A stretch of DNA of 64,000 nt from Fibrobacter sp. (GCA_017965445.1 JAGCPZ010000066.1:1-64000), one strand, 5' to 3'; counted from the first letter of the stretch, positions 13,776-23,419 are shown. Notes: generated from the sequence alone by a model not told the origin. Made by a program: numbers and translations.

Positions 13776-15725
13776 ATGAATACCGACCAACTTTTAAACA
13801 AAATCAAATCTCTTCCGAAGGCATACAAGATTTACGTTGCGATTCTCGCAGCCATTGAAATCGTTCTGTTCGTTATGCGTCCGGACGCGCCCGGGCTTTA
13901 CATGCAGCTTCCGCAGCTGTTGCCAGCAATCGCGGCAATCCCATTTTTGTTCGTCAAGAATGCGCGCAAGCCGTTTTCCCGTTTCATGAACACTTACGGC
14001 ATCATCCTCTTTGCATTTCTCGCATTGGACTACACCATCGGTGATAAAAACGGAGAAGGGCACGCCGGACTTTACCAAATCATCGCAACATTTATTCCGA
14101 TGGCGCTTTACTGGTTTTCGCAGTTCGCCTGCTGGAACGCCAGACTCTTCAAGCAAAAAGACGCCCGCACCGCACTCGCTCTCGCAACGATATCCTGGGG
14201 CTTTGTCGCGTTTGCGTTCCCGCCGCTACCGCTTGGTCCTGCCATATTCGTCTTACTGGTCCCGTGGTTCATCGTCTTGAACAAATTCAATCGCGAAATA
14301 GCCGTATTCGCGACATTTTGGGCAAGCATGGTCTATAACACGGTCAACTACTACTGGATCCGAAATGTGATGAACGTGGAAACCGCACCCGCCGGACTCA
14401 TCTTTCTCGGACTCATTCTCCTTATTGCCTACCTCAGCCTGTTCAATGTACTCGCTTCGTTTATCTATTCTACCGTCAAAGACTTGAAGTTCAAGGGCAA
14501 AGCCTACTTGCTCGCACTCTTCCCCGTCTTCTTTGCGTCCATCGAAATGTTCCGCACCCACGGCGACTTCGCATTCCCATGGAACCATCTCAGCTACACG
14601 CTTGGCAACTACATCGAACTCATCCAGACGCTTTCTATCATCGGTATTTTTGGCTACACCATCTTGATAGTCGCTTCAAACCAGATTGTCGCTTACGCAT
14701 TTCAGCTAAAAGGACGCAAGAAAATTGCGCTCTTTGCCGTTCCCATCATCATCTTCTTTGCGCTCCTGCTCCACGGCAGCTACGTTCTTTCTGCACCCGA
14801 AGCGGTCCCGTACTACAACGCCGACAAAGAAGAAAATCCATCTATCGCCATGGTGCAACCGAGCATCGCCCAAGGCGCCAAGTGGAGCAAGGAACGATTC
14901 GATTCCATCGTCACAAAGACTTTCGGCATGGCCATGGACAGCTCAAAGCCCGGCACGAACTTGATACTCCTTGCAGAAACCGCCATACCGGACCATATCC
15001 GCAGGCAGCCGTTCATTCTCAAGCAATTGCACCAGATGGCCGACGCAAGAAACGCAGAAATCCTTACCGGTGCACTCGACTACTCGCGCATCTCGACGGA
15101 CGTCAACAACCCGCGCCGTTTCGAAATCTATAACGCATCGTTCCTGTTTACGCCTGGCGATTCGAGATTTCCCCAACGCTATATCAAAAAGCACCTCGTT
15201 CCCTTTAGCGAGCGCATTCCCTTCGACGACGTGTTCCCCATCCTCAACTATGTCGATCTCGGAGAAGGAGACTTCGTTCCCGGAAAAGAAACTCCGGTCT
15301 ATGGTCCTTACAACTGGACGCCTTATATTTGCTATGACGCCATCTTCGGCGACCTCATTCGCGAGGCCATCAAAGCGGGTTCACGCCTTATGGTAAACAT
15401 CACAAATGACGGTTGGTTCGGACGGAGTACCGCCCCCTACCAGCACTTGAACATTGTCAGACTCCAGGCCGTCACTTACGGCTATCCGGTCGCACGTCTA
15501 GCAAATAGCGGCGTTTCGGCGTTCATCGACCAGTACGGTCACTATGACCAGAATACCAAAATATTCGACACCCGCGTCATACAAAGAAAAATGCCTCTCA
15601 AAACGAGAAGCACATTCTATACAGTTATTGGTGAATTTGTAGAAAACGCTTTGCTATGGTTCTTTGTGATTTACCTTGTAGCGTTGTTTGCAATTACAAA
15701 GTTCAAAAAACATAATTACAAATAG
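13776..15725 (+). CDS. lnt: Apolipoprotein N-acyltransferase Lnt
   Basis: An inner-membrane enzyme that adds the third acyl chain to the N-terminal Cys of lipoproteins. Length is 649 residues, about 130 more than E. coli Lnt, with extra membrane segments at the N-terminus (about 1-110). About nine hydrophobic helices come before residue 340. The C-terminal nitrilase domain has the full Glu-Lys-Cys triad: E401 in LLAETAIPDH, K471 in YIKKHLVPFSER and C519 in TPYICYDAIFG, followed by NITNDGWFG. A last helix at about 620-640 matches the family. Its substrates would include the lipoproteins encoded at 6.3, 12.2, 16.8, 56.5 and 59.2 kb. Confidence 0.95.
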   Translation: MNTDQLLNKIKSLPKAYKIYVAILAAIEIVLFVMRPDAPGLYMQLPQLLPAIAAIPFLFVKNARKPFSRFMNTYGIILFAFLALDYTIGDKNGEGHAGLYQIIATFIPMALYWFSQFACWNARLFKQKDARTALALATISWGFVAFAFPPLPLGPAIFVLLVPWFIVLNKFNREIAVFATFWASMVYNTVNYYWIRNVMNVETAPAGLIFLGLILLIAYLSLFNVLASFIYSTVKDLKFKGKAYLLALFPVFFASIEMFRTHGDFAFPWNHLSYTLGNYIELIQTLSIIGIFGYTILIVASNQIVAYAFQLKGRKKIALFAVPIIIFFALLLHGSYVLSAPEAVPYYNADKEENPSIAMVQPSIAQGAKWSKERFDSIVTKTFGMAMDSSKPGTNLILLAETAIPDHIRRQPFILKQLHQMADARNAEILTGALDYSRISTDVNNPRRFEIYNASFLFTPGDSRFPQRYIKKHLVPFSERIPFDDVFPILNYVDLGEGDFVPGKETPVYGPYNWTPYICYDAIFGDLIREAIKAGSRLMVNITNDGWFGRSTAPYQHLNIVRLQAVTYGYPVARLANSGVSAFIDQYGHYDQNTKIFDTRVIQRKMPLKTRSTFYTVIGEFVENALLWFFVIYLVALFAITKFKKHNYK

Positions 15726-16006
15726 CTAGTTACTAAGCGCCTTCGGCACAGTTACTAGATACCAGTTGTCGGTCATTGATTGTTGGACAATAGGAAGTGG
15801 TTAGGAATCGTCATCTTGAGGAGAGAATCGACGAAAGATCCTGTTATGTTTTTCACTGGATTCTTCCCCCGGCTCGGTGGTTCGACAGGCTCACCAACCT
15901 TAATTCGGGGCTAAAGACAGAAAAGGCTTCGCGCTTTTATATCGTTCAGGATGACATGGCAATAATTTCTATCTAGTAACTAGTAACTCAGAACTAATAA
16001 CTATTC
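15726..16006. repeat. Composite repeat region (AGTTACT hairpin, GGATTCTT and CAGGATGACA words)
   Basis: AGTTACT flanks a GCGCCTTCGGCAC hairpin (15730-15758), as at 5994-6022. AGGAAGTGGTTAGGA is one family A arm (about 15792). GAGGAGAGAATCGACGAAAGATCCTG, GGATTCTTCC, GGTGGTTCGACAGGCTCACC and TTCAGGATGACATGG are family B pieces. Right of them, TAACTAGTAACTCAGAACTAATAACT closes the element. No gene was seen in these 281 bases. Confidence 0.65.
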
Positions 16007-16645
16007 TCACAGCAACAACATCGGTGGCCAATGTCCAGCCTTAGGCCGTTCCCTGAATTCAGCTTGAGGCAGAAATTCCTTGAGCTTTAGCGTCAACTTC
16101 GGCTCGACAGTCTTGTCCAACCGGCCATAGAGCACCTGGATATCGGAGCTGTTCGGGACAATAGACGTCACACGGTGCGAGGCCAGATACATCAGTCCTT
16201 TCGCTAGAGAATCCGCTTTATACTTCTTGGCATCGCGGAACCAGTCATCTTGCCAGTCGCCAAAATCCTCCTCGAACAGTTCCATAAAAGCCTTCAGAGC
16301 AGGTTCGGTCGTCGTGGAAAGCTGGTGCGCCATAAAGTGCAGGTTTGGCACGGTCCAATGCCCAATTTCGTCGCAAAAATCGGCATAGGGCGAAAGTAGA
16401 ATCCACTTTTGCCCCTTTTGAGGTCCAGCCGCAGAGCACATGAGCGACAGGGCTCCAAGTCCCCAAGCCACAACCGTTGATGCCTTCTTAAAATCAGGAA
16501 GGTCCATCGGATGCTCCAGAAAATCAGCCATTTGGCCATAAGGCACATAATCATGGCTTGCAGCGGACGCAACATCAGCCAGGTCGTCTTCCCAAACACC
16601 AAGATTCGAGGCCCAATCAGGTAACCAAATCCATTTTTCGTTCAT
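16007..16645 (-). CDS. BioH/BioG-like alpha/beta-hydrolase fold protein with altered nucleophile elbow
   Basis: A 212-residue cytosolic protein from the Met at 16645, which has GAGGTTAAC just upstream. It begins WIWLPDWASNLGVW, like the LPGWA start of pimeloyl-ACP esterases, and ends with a catalytic-His-like GHWPP. The elbow, however, reads VVAWGLGALSL where BioH and BioG have GWSxG, so the Ser is Gly. An acidic residue lies in VLYGRLDKTVEP, which fits the Asp position. It may be a degenerate or repurposed member of the family. No biotin gene lies nearby. It is a single gene bounded by repeats on one side and a 178-base divergent region on the other. Confidence 0.62.
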   Translation of the reverse strand: MNEKWIWLPDWASNLGVWEDDLADVASAASHDYVPYGQMADFLEHPMDLPDFKKASTVVAWGLGALSLMCSAAGPQKGQKWILLSPYADFCDEIGHWTVPNLHFMAHQLSTTTEPALKAFMELFEEDFGDWQDDWFRDAKKYKADSLAKGLMYLASHRVTSIVPNSSDIQVLYGRLDKTVEPKLTLKLKEFLPQAEFRERPKAGHWPPMLLL

Positions 16646-16823
16646 GTTAACCTCACACCTGTGAAGACTCCTTTCAGTGATATATATACGCAATTTTCTT
16701 TATAAAAGCAACTACTTATAAAAAACTATTTTACAAATTGGAATAAAACACAACTCAATTCAGCAAAACTTTGTATATTATCTGTATAGTTTTTATAGGA
16801 AACCTTCAGAAGGGACTAAAAAA

Positions 16824-17864
16824 ATGAAACATTTGATGCCATCTCTCTGCCTAGCGCTTCTTCTGGTCGAAACAGCCTGTTCCGCCCCAAGTTCCGTTAC
16901 AAAGAAATCAAATACCGAAAAAAATCAAAAAAGCTCCATTACACGCCAAAATGCGGAGAACGCCTACAGAGAACTGGACGGCAATATGACAGCGACCGTA
17001 AACGCGCTCCAATCCAACGCTACAGAAGCTGCCGGCACAGAAGCAATATCCTTGGGTAACGCAGCCGAAAAGACGGCCCTAGACAACGCCAGGGAAGTGC
17101 TCCAGGATTACACGCAGCCCATAATAATGGTATCGCCGGCGTTGAATGCCAAGGGCGAAACGCAAGAAATTGTGACGGACAATTACTCCAACGCCGTACA
17201 AGAAGCCATCCATAGCTACCTCACCAAAAAGAACTACGAGGTCAAGTCCGTCGAAGGCCAAGAGACTTTAAACGAGATTCTTCAGATGCAAAACGACATT
17301 GCGAACACGGAAGACGACCTCTCCTACCTCGCAGGCATCGCTCTTGACGCCGACATCTACATCAAGTTCAAGCACGATGTGACAAACGAAGATGTCTCCG
17401 TCGAAATATCCGCATACGAAACCTCGACATCCCGTCTGCTCGGTTCGCAGTCCTCGACTGTCCGCAACAACGGCCACACCTCCAAGATTAACCTCGCGTC
17501 CAATCTCGGAGCGGCAGTCCGCAAGGCCATGCCCGGTCTCGAAACAAAGATTCTCAGCTACTGGAAGAACGACCTCACCAAGGGCACCCAGTACAAGGTT
17601 GTCGCCAACATCAAGGGCGAATACTCCGACAGCCAGACCGAAGACTTGCACGACGCCATCATGAAGGGACTCAAGAGCAATTTCAGCACGGTAAAGATGA
17701 ACGTGATGACAGCAAAGACTTTGGACTTCGTCATTTACGCAAACCCAATCAAGTACAAGGATTCACAGGAAGTTTACTCGAAGCTCAGACAGATTTTCAA
17801 GCCCGTTGCTGAGACCAAAAAAATCAACATCACCCGTAAGCTGATTTTGATGGAGTTGAACTAA
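16824..17864 (+). CDS. DUF6175-like lipoprotein
   Basis: A 346-residue exported protein. The signal peptide MKHLMPSLCLALLLVETAC gives a usable though not ideal lipobox (ETAC). After a Lys/Asn/Gln-rich linker, a domain starting QPIIMVSPALNAKGE and running through DADIYIKFKHDV and VEISAYETSTSRLLGSQSSTV resembles DUF6175, known from Bacteroidota. A second copy-like C-terminal domain begins TQYKVVANIKGEYSD. Function unknown. The ribosome site is AGAAGGGA. The next gene starts two bases after its stop, so they form an operon and their products may act together. Confidence 0.68.
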   Translation: MKHLMPSLCLALLLVETACSAPSSVTKKSNTEKNQKSSITRQNAENAYRELDGNMTATVNALQSNATEAAGTEAISLGNAAEKTALDNAREVLQDYTQPIIMVSPALNAKGETQEIVTDNYSNAVQEAIHSYLTKKNYEVKSVEGQETLNEILQMQNDIANTEDDLSYLAGIALDADIYIKFKHDVTNEDVSVEISAYETSTSRLLGSQSSTVRNNGHTSKINLASNLGAAVRKAMPGLETKILSYWKNDLTKGTQYKVVANIKGEYSDSQTEDLHDAIMKGLKSNFSTVKMNVMTAKTLDFVIYANPIKYKDSQEVYSKLRQIFKPVAETKKINITRKLILMELN

Positions 17865-17866
17865 TA

Positions 17867-19087
17867 ATGAACTTTAAATCAATTTTCCTTTGCGCATGCC
17901 TCGCCGCAATCCCTGCAATGGCAGGTAAAATCGTCACCTATACGGCGACTTCCAAAATTTCGCAGGAAGAGGCAAACAACTCCGCCATTGCTGGCGTCGC
18001 TAAGCAGGTCAAGTCCAAGATTTCTGCAACGCAGAAGCAAACCAAGTTCGAAGACATTTACAACGGCGAGAGCACTCTCGGCGAGACCTACAGAGCGAAC
18101 AACACTGTAAAAAGTAACGTTGTCCTGAAAGGCGTCAAGGTCGTTCCCGTGAAGATGGAAAAAGGGAAAGGCTTCAAGGCAACAGCGACGCTCGACATGG
18201 ACGAGTTCACTGCTGATTTGCGCTTCCGCCTGAACTCTATCAAACAAGATATTGCAAATCTCGAAAAATCTTCTAGGCAAGCGTTTAACGACCGCATTTA
18301 TATCAACGCGGTAAACGATCACGCAGAAGCGCTGGAAAAAGTCAACGAATACAACTTCTACCTGGCGCAGCTCGCAGACGTTTATCCGATTGACGACAGC
18401 TACCGCCTCCAGCACTCGTTGCCAGAAATCGAAAAGGCTCTCGTCGAAAGGCTTTCAAGACTCACCTTCGAAACGACAGCATCGAATATCGAAATCGGTA
18501 AACCCGAAATGCCTTCCTGGGATATTCTCGTCAAGGATTCCATAGGCCCGGTTCCCAGTTTTCCGTTGGTGGCGCGCCAAAGCAGGACTCTCGCAGAACG
18601 CCGCACGCAGGATGACGGTGTTGCCACGTTCAACTTGCGCAACGTAAACTTCGAAAAAGGCCCTTACGTCATTATCGTGGAACCGAACCTGCCATACGAG
18701 CTTTTGAGAAAGACCGGCATGGTGAATGCATTCGAACTTCCTTATAAAGTACTCCGCTCCCGTTGCGAAGTCAACCTCCAGTGCAGCATGCCATCTAACA
18801 TCTGCATGGCCATCGAAAATGCCCTTTCCAAGAAGTCCATCTTTGCAACGGACGACACCTCCAATCCACAGTTGAAGGTTGATGTCAGCGCATCGGTTAG
18901 GAACAAACTCGGAAAGTTAGCGTCTTATGACGTGTCCATTTCTATCAAGGGTGCCGCTGCGGGCGCAGACTTTTTCTCGATGTCGAAAGGTGCCGGGAAA
19001 AACGAAGTCGATGCCACTCTGAGCGCTATAAAGAAGACGGACTTTTCTCCGCTTCAAAAACAGCTTGAACCGTATTGCGGAAAGTAG
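17867..19087 (+). CDS. Secreted protein, LPP20-like N-terminus, unknown function
   Basis: A 406-residue protein with signal peptide MNFKSIFLCACLAAIPAMA. The mature part begins KIVTYTATSKISQEEANNSAIAGVAKQVKSKI, the pattern of small surface-associated domains in which an Ala-rich helix precedes a beta-sheet (LPP20-type). A coiled-coil-prone segment (about 118-170) and a beta-rich C-terminal half follow, with paired cysteines (RCEVNLQCSMPSNIC). Separated by two bases from the DUF6175-like gene, it is probably a periplasmic or outer-membrane partner. The family call is tentative. Confidence 0.62.
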   Translation: MNFKSIFLCACLAAIPAMAGKIVTYTATSKISQEEANNSAIAGVAKQVKSKISATQKQTKFEDIYNGESTLGETYRANNTVKSNVVLKGVKVVPVKMEKGKGFKATATLDMDEFTADLRFRLNSIKQDIANLEKSSRQAFNDRIYINAVNDHAEALEKVNEYNFYLAQLADVYPIDDSYRLQHSLPEIEKALVERLSRLTFETTASNIEIGKPEMPSWDILVKDSIGPVPSFPLVARQSRTLAERRTQDDGVATFNLRNVNFEKGPYVIIVEPNLPYELLRKTGMVNAFELPYKVLRSRCEVNLQCSMPSNICMAIENALSKKSIFATDDTSNPQLKVDVSASVRNKLGKLASYDVSISIKGAAAGADFFSMSKGAGKNEVDATLSAIKKTDFSPLQKQLEPYCGK

Positions 19088-19091
19088 GTTT

Positions 19092-19132
19092 GAGCATTGA
19101 GCCCGCACCTTCGGTGCTTTGAGATATGAGCA
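19092..19132. repeat. Family C hairpin repeat (short copy)
   Basis: GAGCATTGAGCCCGCACC-TTC-GGTGC-TTTGAG and GATATGAGC. The hairpin GCACC-TTC-GGTGC keeps the family C pattern of a perfect stem between GAG words. Confidence 0.55.
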
Positions 19133-19156
19133 AAACGAATTAAATTAATTTTCATT

Positions 19157-19190
19157 GTCACCCCGAACTCGTTTCGGGGTCTTTTGTTTT
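19157..19190 (+). terminator. Terminator after the secreted protein gene
   Basis: ACCCCGAA-CTCG-TTTCGGGGT forms a stem of about 8 bases with a short loop and is followed by CTTTTGTTTTTTT. The sequence also resembles the family B word GTCACCCCGAACTCG, so a repeat may have been adopted as a terminator. Confidence 0.75.
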
Positions 19191-19240
19191 TTTATCTTTA
19201 GGTAACCTCAAAAAACTCCATAGTTTGTGCGGCGTTTTGT

Positions 19241-20029
19241 ATGCCAAAAAGATTTTTTACACTGCTTATTGTTCTGTTGTTTGCGATACCCGCTGTGGCA
19301 GGTTTCGGCGTGAACAAGAAGGGGCTACCGAAGCGCCCGCAGAACAGCTACGTGTATGATGAAGACCGTTTGCTTTCAAAGCAAGAGGTGCAGTTTGTAA
19401 ACGAAATCGCCGAACAGCTTTATAAAAAGGCTGGCGTTGGACTTGCGGTTGCTCTTGTCCATGATATCGGTTATTACGATTTTAGGGATTATGCATTAAA
19501 GATTGCCGAAAGCTGGGGTGTTGGCGGAAAATCAAACGAGGGCATCTTGATTTTTGCCGCCATGAAACAACGCAGGCGAAGCGTCGAAGTCGGTTATGGC
19601 GCCGAAGGTTACCTGCCCGATGTGCTCGTAGAACGGCTACAGCAAAAGACGATTGTTCCGGCGTTCAGAGTTCAAAAATATGGACAAGGCGTGATGCAAC
19701 TCGTCTGGGAAATCGCACAAGTTGTCGCCAAGGAAAAAAACATTTCGCTCGAAGTCGATACAGACAAGCTCCCTAAGGAACCGGAAAACAGCCCCCTCGG
19801 GCTCATCTTCGTGCTCCTGGTAATTTTCTTTTTGTTCGTCTCGAAGAACGGTGGCGGTCGCGGAAACGGTTGCCTCTGGTTCTTGCTCGGGAACGCCCTC
19901 AGCAATAGCCGCGGCCATCATCGCGGCGGTTTCGGCGGAGGGTTTGGTGGAGGATTTGGCGGTGGCGGCTTCGGAGGCGGTTTCGGCGGAGGTCACTTTG
20001 GCGGTGGCGGCTCCGGCGGAGGATGGTAA
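19241..20029 (+). CDS. TPM-domain protein with glycine-rich tail
   Basis: A 262-residue membrane protein. The signal peptide MPKRFFTLLIVLLFAIPAVA precedes a TPM domain (about 35-165: DRLLSKQEVQFVNEIAEQL, AESWGVGGKSNEGILI, VEVGYGAEGYLPD). One membrane helix follows (LGLIFVLLVIFFLFV, about 188-202), then a tail of FGGG repeats ending GGSGGGW. TPM proteins are extracytoplasmic; some have phosphatase activity or assist complex repair, but the substrate here is unknown. The Gly-rich tail is normal for the family. The next gene starts three bases after the stop. Confidence 0.85.
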   Translation: MPKRFFTLLIVLLFAIPAVAGFGVNKKGLPKRPQNSYVYDEDRLLSKQEVQFVNEIAEQLYKKAGVGLAVALVHDIGYYDFRDYALKIAESWGVGGKSNEGILIFAAMKQRRRSVEVGYGAEGYLPDVLVERLQQKTIVPAFRVQKYGQGVMQLVWEIAQVVAKEKNISLEVDTDKLPKEPENSPLGLIFVLLVIFFLFVSKNGGGRGNGCLWFLLGNALSNSRGHHRGGFGGGFGGGFGGGGFGGGFGGGHFGGGGSGGGW

Positions 20030-20032
20030 ACG

Positions 20033-20719
20033 ATGAAGAAAATCTTAAGCGTAGCAGAATTACAAAATTCAGAATGGCCGAAGCTCCTTGAAGAAGCGCT
20101 CGGCGACAATCTCATTTCGGCATTTGTTCACGGCGATTGCTTGATGGAAGGGTTTTCTGCGCTGGAATCCCCGTGGACCATAAGCTTTATTTTAAAGTCC
20201 AACTCCGTCGAAGATATGCTCCCGTTGCAAAAGCTCACAGCAAAGGCAAAGCACGAAAACATCGTGTTCAATCACGTGTTCAGCCGTTTTGAAATCAAGA
20301 CTTCGCAGGACGTGTTCCCGCTGGAATTTTTGCACATCAAGAGCAAGAACGTAACGCTGTGCGGAGAATCGCCACTTGCAGATTTCAGCCCAAATCTTGC
20401 GGAACTACGCATCGAATGTGAACGCGAACTGCGCGGCCTGCTGGTGCATTTGCGCCGAGCATTCCTCTACATCAAGGAAGACCGCCATCCACATGGAATT
20501 TACTTGCGTTCTATGCCGACGCTCTTGCCGTTGCTTTATGGCGTTTATTTCCTCGCGACCGGCAATTACCCCGAAAATCACGAACAAGTTTACGAAATGT
20601 TCCCGGGTGTGCGCATTCCTGAAATGTCAAAAGACAACGACGTGATTGTCGCAAACATCAACAAGTACATCGAAGCAGTCACCGCCATCGTGAATCTTGT
20701 AGATTCGATGAAAGTTTAA
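20033..20719 (+). CDS. Conserved protein with nucleotidyltransferase-like start, unknown
   Basis: A 228-residue soluble protein. The stretch LISAFVHGDCLMEGFSALESPWTISFIL (about 27-54) recalls the beginning of a nucleotidyltransferase fold, but the Gly-Ser and paired-Asp catalytic motif is not clear. The rest is alpha-helical with an ERELRGLLVHLRRAFLYIK segment. It starts three bases after the TPM gene and is surely co-transcribed with it, so a role linked to that membrane protein is likely. No firm family assignment. Confidence 0.65.
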   Translation: MKKILSVAELQNSEWPKLLEEALGDNLISAFVHGDCLMEGFSALESPWTISFILKSNSVEDMLPLQKLTAKAKHENIVFNHVFSRFEIKTSQDVFPLEFLHIKSKNVTLCGESPLADFSPNLAELRIECERELRGLLVHLRRAFLYIKEDRHPHGIYLRSMPTLLPLLYGVYFLATGNYPENHEQVYEMFPGVRIPEMSKDNDVIVANINKYIEAVTAIVNLVDSMKV

Positions 20720-20721
20720 TT

Positions 20722-20785
20722 AAATGGAGATTCTCAGTTCCTTCGGCTATGCTCAGGACAGGCTCCGTCGGGAATGACAATATAA
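20722..20785. repeat. Family B repeat fragment
   Basis: GGAGATTCTCAG, CCTTCGGCTATGCTCAGGAC and GGCTCCGTCGGGAATGACAAT match the words seen in other copies (CAGGCTCAGG, GGGAATGACA). Confidence 0.6.
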
Positions 20786-20818
20786 GAGTATCGACTTTAC
20801 AACGCTTTTTCGTCTAAA

Positions 20819-21718
20819 TTATTCTGTCGTTTTGCGGTAGGCTTTAGGCGAGACCCCGACGAGGCGCTTGAAGAACTTGCCAAAGAACGAAACATCAGGG
20901 AAGTTCAGAATCTTGGAGACTTTCTGGATGTCTCTGGACGACGAGCGCAAAAGCACCTTCGCATCGAGCGCAATATGCTCGTCAATCCAGCGTTTGGCGT
21001 TCTTGCCGGTCTGTTCTTCGGCAACAGCTGAGAGATACTTCGGCGTAATCCCGAGTTCATCGGCGTAGAACTTCACGGAATGCTGTTCGCGATGATGTTC
21101 GACAACGAGGTCGATAAACTGAGAAAAAAGAACCTGGCCACGACTCTTGACAGTTTCGGCTGCAACCAAATTATTTTTCAAGCCGATACATTCATAAAGG
21201 AGTCCTATCAAATAGTTTTTTAGGACCTGCAGACGGCAAGAACTTGTCTCTGTCGAATCAAATTTACGTTTCAAGAACTCGAAACTTGCATTCATTTGTT
21301 CAAATTTAAACTTGTCTAGCTGTTGTAGCGGGTTTTCGCGGAACTTTAAAATCAATCGCGTGTTATCATCAAACCGAATAATCAGTTCATCAATCATGTT
21401 CTTGGAACACGCAATGCAAATCGGATCAAAGTCTTCTGACACGTTCATAGCACGTACCACTTGTTCCGGAAAAACGATGAACAAGGAACCTGCTTCAAGT
21501 TTATATTTTTTCAAATCAAGTTCAACATCAACAGAACCGCGCCTTACAAGGAGAAGCGCTGCAGCTTGGACATTCACATAGTTTTCTAGTCCTAGTTCCT
21601 TCAAGCTGTTGAACATGGCAATCTTGTCGGGAAACAAGCTTACTTCGCGTAAAAGATTCAGTATTGAAAAATCCGCCGTGCGGATGTTTCCGTTCTTGTT
21701 TAAAGGGTAATTACTCAT
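20819..21718 (-). CDS. AraC-family transcriptional regulator
   Basis: A 299-residue DNA-binding regulator. The C-terminal 100 residues hold the double helix-turn-helix: HSVKFYADELGITPKYLSAVAEEQTG for the first and IQKVSKILNFPDVSFFGKFFKRLVGVSPKAYR for the second, the AraC signature. The N-terminal part (about 20-150) is a cupin-like sensor, with DVELDLKKYKLEAGSLFIVFPEQVVRAMN. Its ligand is unknown. It lies 89 bases downstream of the DUF3943 gene on the same strand, so it may be co-transcribed with it. Confidence 0.9.
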   Translation of the reverse strand: MSNYPLNKNGNIRTADFSILNLLREVSLFPDKIAMFNSLKELGLENYVNVQAAALLLVRRGSVDVELDLKKYKLEAGSLFIVFPEQVVRAMNVSEDFDPICIACSKNMIDELIIRFDDNTRLILKFRENPLQQLDKFKFEQMNASFEFLKRKFDSTETSSCRLQVLKNYLIGLLYECIGLKNNLVAAETVKSRGQVLFSQFIDLVVEHHREQHSVKFYADELGITPKYLSAVAEEQTGKNAKRWIDEHIALDAKVLLRSSSRDIQKVSKILNFPDVSFFGKFFKRLVGVSPKAYRKTTE

Positions 21719-21807
21719 TATAAAAACATCTTAGAAAAAAGTGAAGGAAACGTCAATTGATTGATGAACTATGGGCTCGAGCCTTCAACATTTTGGAGGA
21801 AAAACGC

Positions 21808-23352
21808 TTAGAACAGTTTATAGCTGAAGTACAGAGTATAGGCGAAAACGCCGCGACTCATCGGTTCAAAGAACTCGGAGGAGTAGGCCGCAATCTTTGC
21901 ATAAACATCCAGACGACCTCCTAGAGAAAATTTTTTCGTCAAATCATATTCCATTGAAGTATGATTCATCAAAAGCATATCCCAGCCATCAGCTCCATAG
22001 TGCGGAAGCGATCCTGGGATTGTATGCAGAGCATCGACAATCGTCTTGTTCTTCAGACGGAATTTTTTCCCTACCATGAGTTCCATGCCCAAGACATACT
22101 TCGCCCCCATATTGTACTGATAATTGTCCATATCCGACGCATATTCCGGATGTACGGCCTGGATTAAGTCATCGTAGCCCATATCCGTTGTACCAAGCAA
22201 GATAAAGTAAATCTGATGGTACATGCGGAAGCGGAGCGTTGGCAAAAGCCAAAGCGAGAAATCAATACCCGTACCAACCGAGATTGTACCAACGGTCGCA
22301 AAGTCGCCGTAGAAAGTACAATAGTCTAGATACGTTGCAAAATCAACCCAATGACCACGTCCATGAACACCGACATTCGTGAGTTTTCCCGTAACATCTA
22401 ATTGGAAAAGCGTGCCATCGGGGCCAACCTCGCCGCGTGTAAATAAAGTAAAGTAATCAAAAGGTCGATTGACTTTTCTAAACGGTTTTCCATATTCAAT
22501 TTCACCACCATACATAAAATGCTTATCGTCCCATCGCTGGTCCAAATCATCTTCGTTGCGGCCACCGAACCTGTAAATATTTCCAAAGTGCGATCCGGCT
22601 CCTAAGAATATCGATAAATTCATCGGTGTATTTCCAGTGACATCGTCGCGATTTCCGAAAACTTTCCTTTGCAAGTAAGCGGAGTGCGCAAGTCCAAAAG
22701 CACCAACCTGCTTATACCAAGAGGATTCTTCTGTCCCATAGAACTTACGCGAAAGCCTGTAAAGGACTTCGCCATAAACTGCACCTCCAATCGAAGTTGT
22801 AATAAGGTCATTGGTGGAAGGGTATTCCGTCTCGGCAAACATTTCCCACGTATAGCTTCCAAGTGCTGCAAACATAAGACTGGCGTAAAAGCCATATCCG
22901 GAGCCACGCGCAATGTTGTAATAAACAGAACCTTGATAAGGATGCCCGTAAAAATTGATTGCCCAGTGATTGTGGTCCCACTCCCAACCTTCTTTCAGAT
23001 TGCGTTTCCAGTAGCTTGGCCCCGTACGAGCATAATCCTTGTCAAGAACATAGCGGTCCCATGCCCAAATCAGGCCATTGAAGCCAAGGACCTCGCCAAG
23101 GACAAGTAAAGGAGAGACTGCAGTTAGCTTATCCGAAGAATCCGGTTCAAAAGAATCATCGAAAGTCGTATTCACTATGGTGTAACCAATATCAATGGAA
23201 TCTTCAGGCAAAGAGTGAGGCGGTACCGAGAACAATGGAACTACGCCCTGCGGGACTGGATTTACAAGATCTGTATTCGAAGCATTTGGAAAGTTCGCGC
23301 CTAAGGCGCTTAAGGACAAAAGCAATAATGCAAGCAATAATTTTCTAAACAT
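21808..23352 (-). CDS. DUF3943-type outer-membrane protein
   Basis: A 514-residue exported protein with signal peptide MFRKLLLALLLLSLSALGA. The DUF3943 segment is clear: WKRNLKEGWEWDHNHWAINFYGHPYQGSVYYNIARGSGYGFYAS and WEMFAETEYPSTNDLITTSIGGAVYGE. The remainder alternates polar and aromatic residues as in a beta-barrel and ends VFAYTLYFSYKLF, with a terminal Phe typical of outer-membrane proteins. Function unknown. It is followed on the same strand by the AraC regulator. Confidence 0.85.
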   Translation of the reverse strand: MFRKLLLALLLLSLSALGANFPNASNTDLVNPVPQGVVPLFSVPPHSLPEDSIDIGYTIVNTTFDDSFEPDSSDKLTAVSPLLVLGEVLGFNGLIWAWDRYVLDKDYARTGPSYWKRNLKEGWEWDHNHWAINFYGHPYQGSVYYNIARGSGYGFYASLMFAALGSYTWEMFAETEYPSTNDLITTSIGGAVYGEVLYRLSRKFYGTEESSWYKQVGAFGLAHSAYLQRKVFGNRDDVTGNTPMNLSIFLGAGSHFGNIYRFGGRNEDDLDQRWDDKHFMYGGEIEYGKPFRKVNRPFDYFTLFTRGEVGPDGTLFQLDVTGKLTNVGVHGRGHWVDFATYLDYCTFYGDFATVGTISVGTGIDFSLWLLPTLRFRMYHQIYFILLGTTDMGYDDLIQAVHPEYASDMDNYQYNMGAKYVLGMELMVGKKFRLKNKTIVDALHTIPGSLPHYGADGWDMLLMNHTSMEYDLTKKFSLGGRLDVYAKIAAYSSEFFEPMSRGVFAYTLYFSYKLF

Positions 23353-23419
23353 TTTCTACTCTTTACTTCATTGATCTAGCAATGACAATTGCATTCATCA
23401 GTAAAGCTAAATCTTTATG

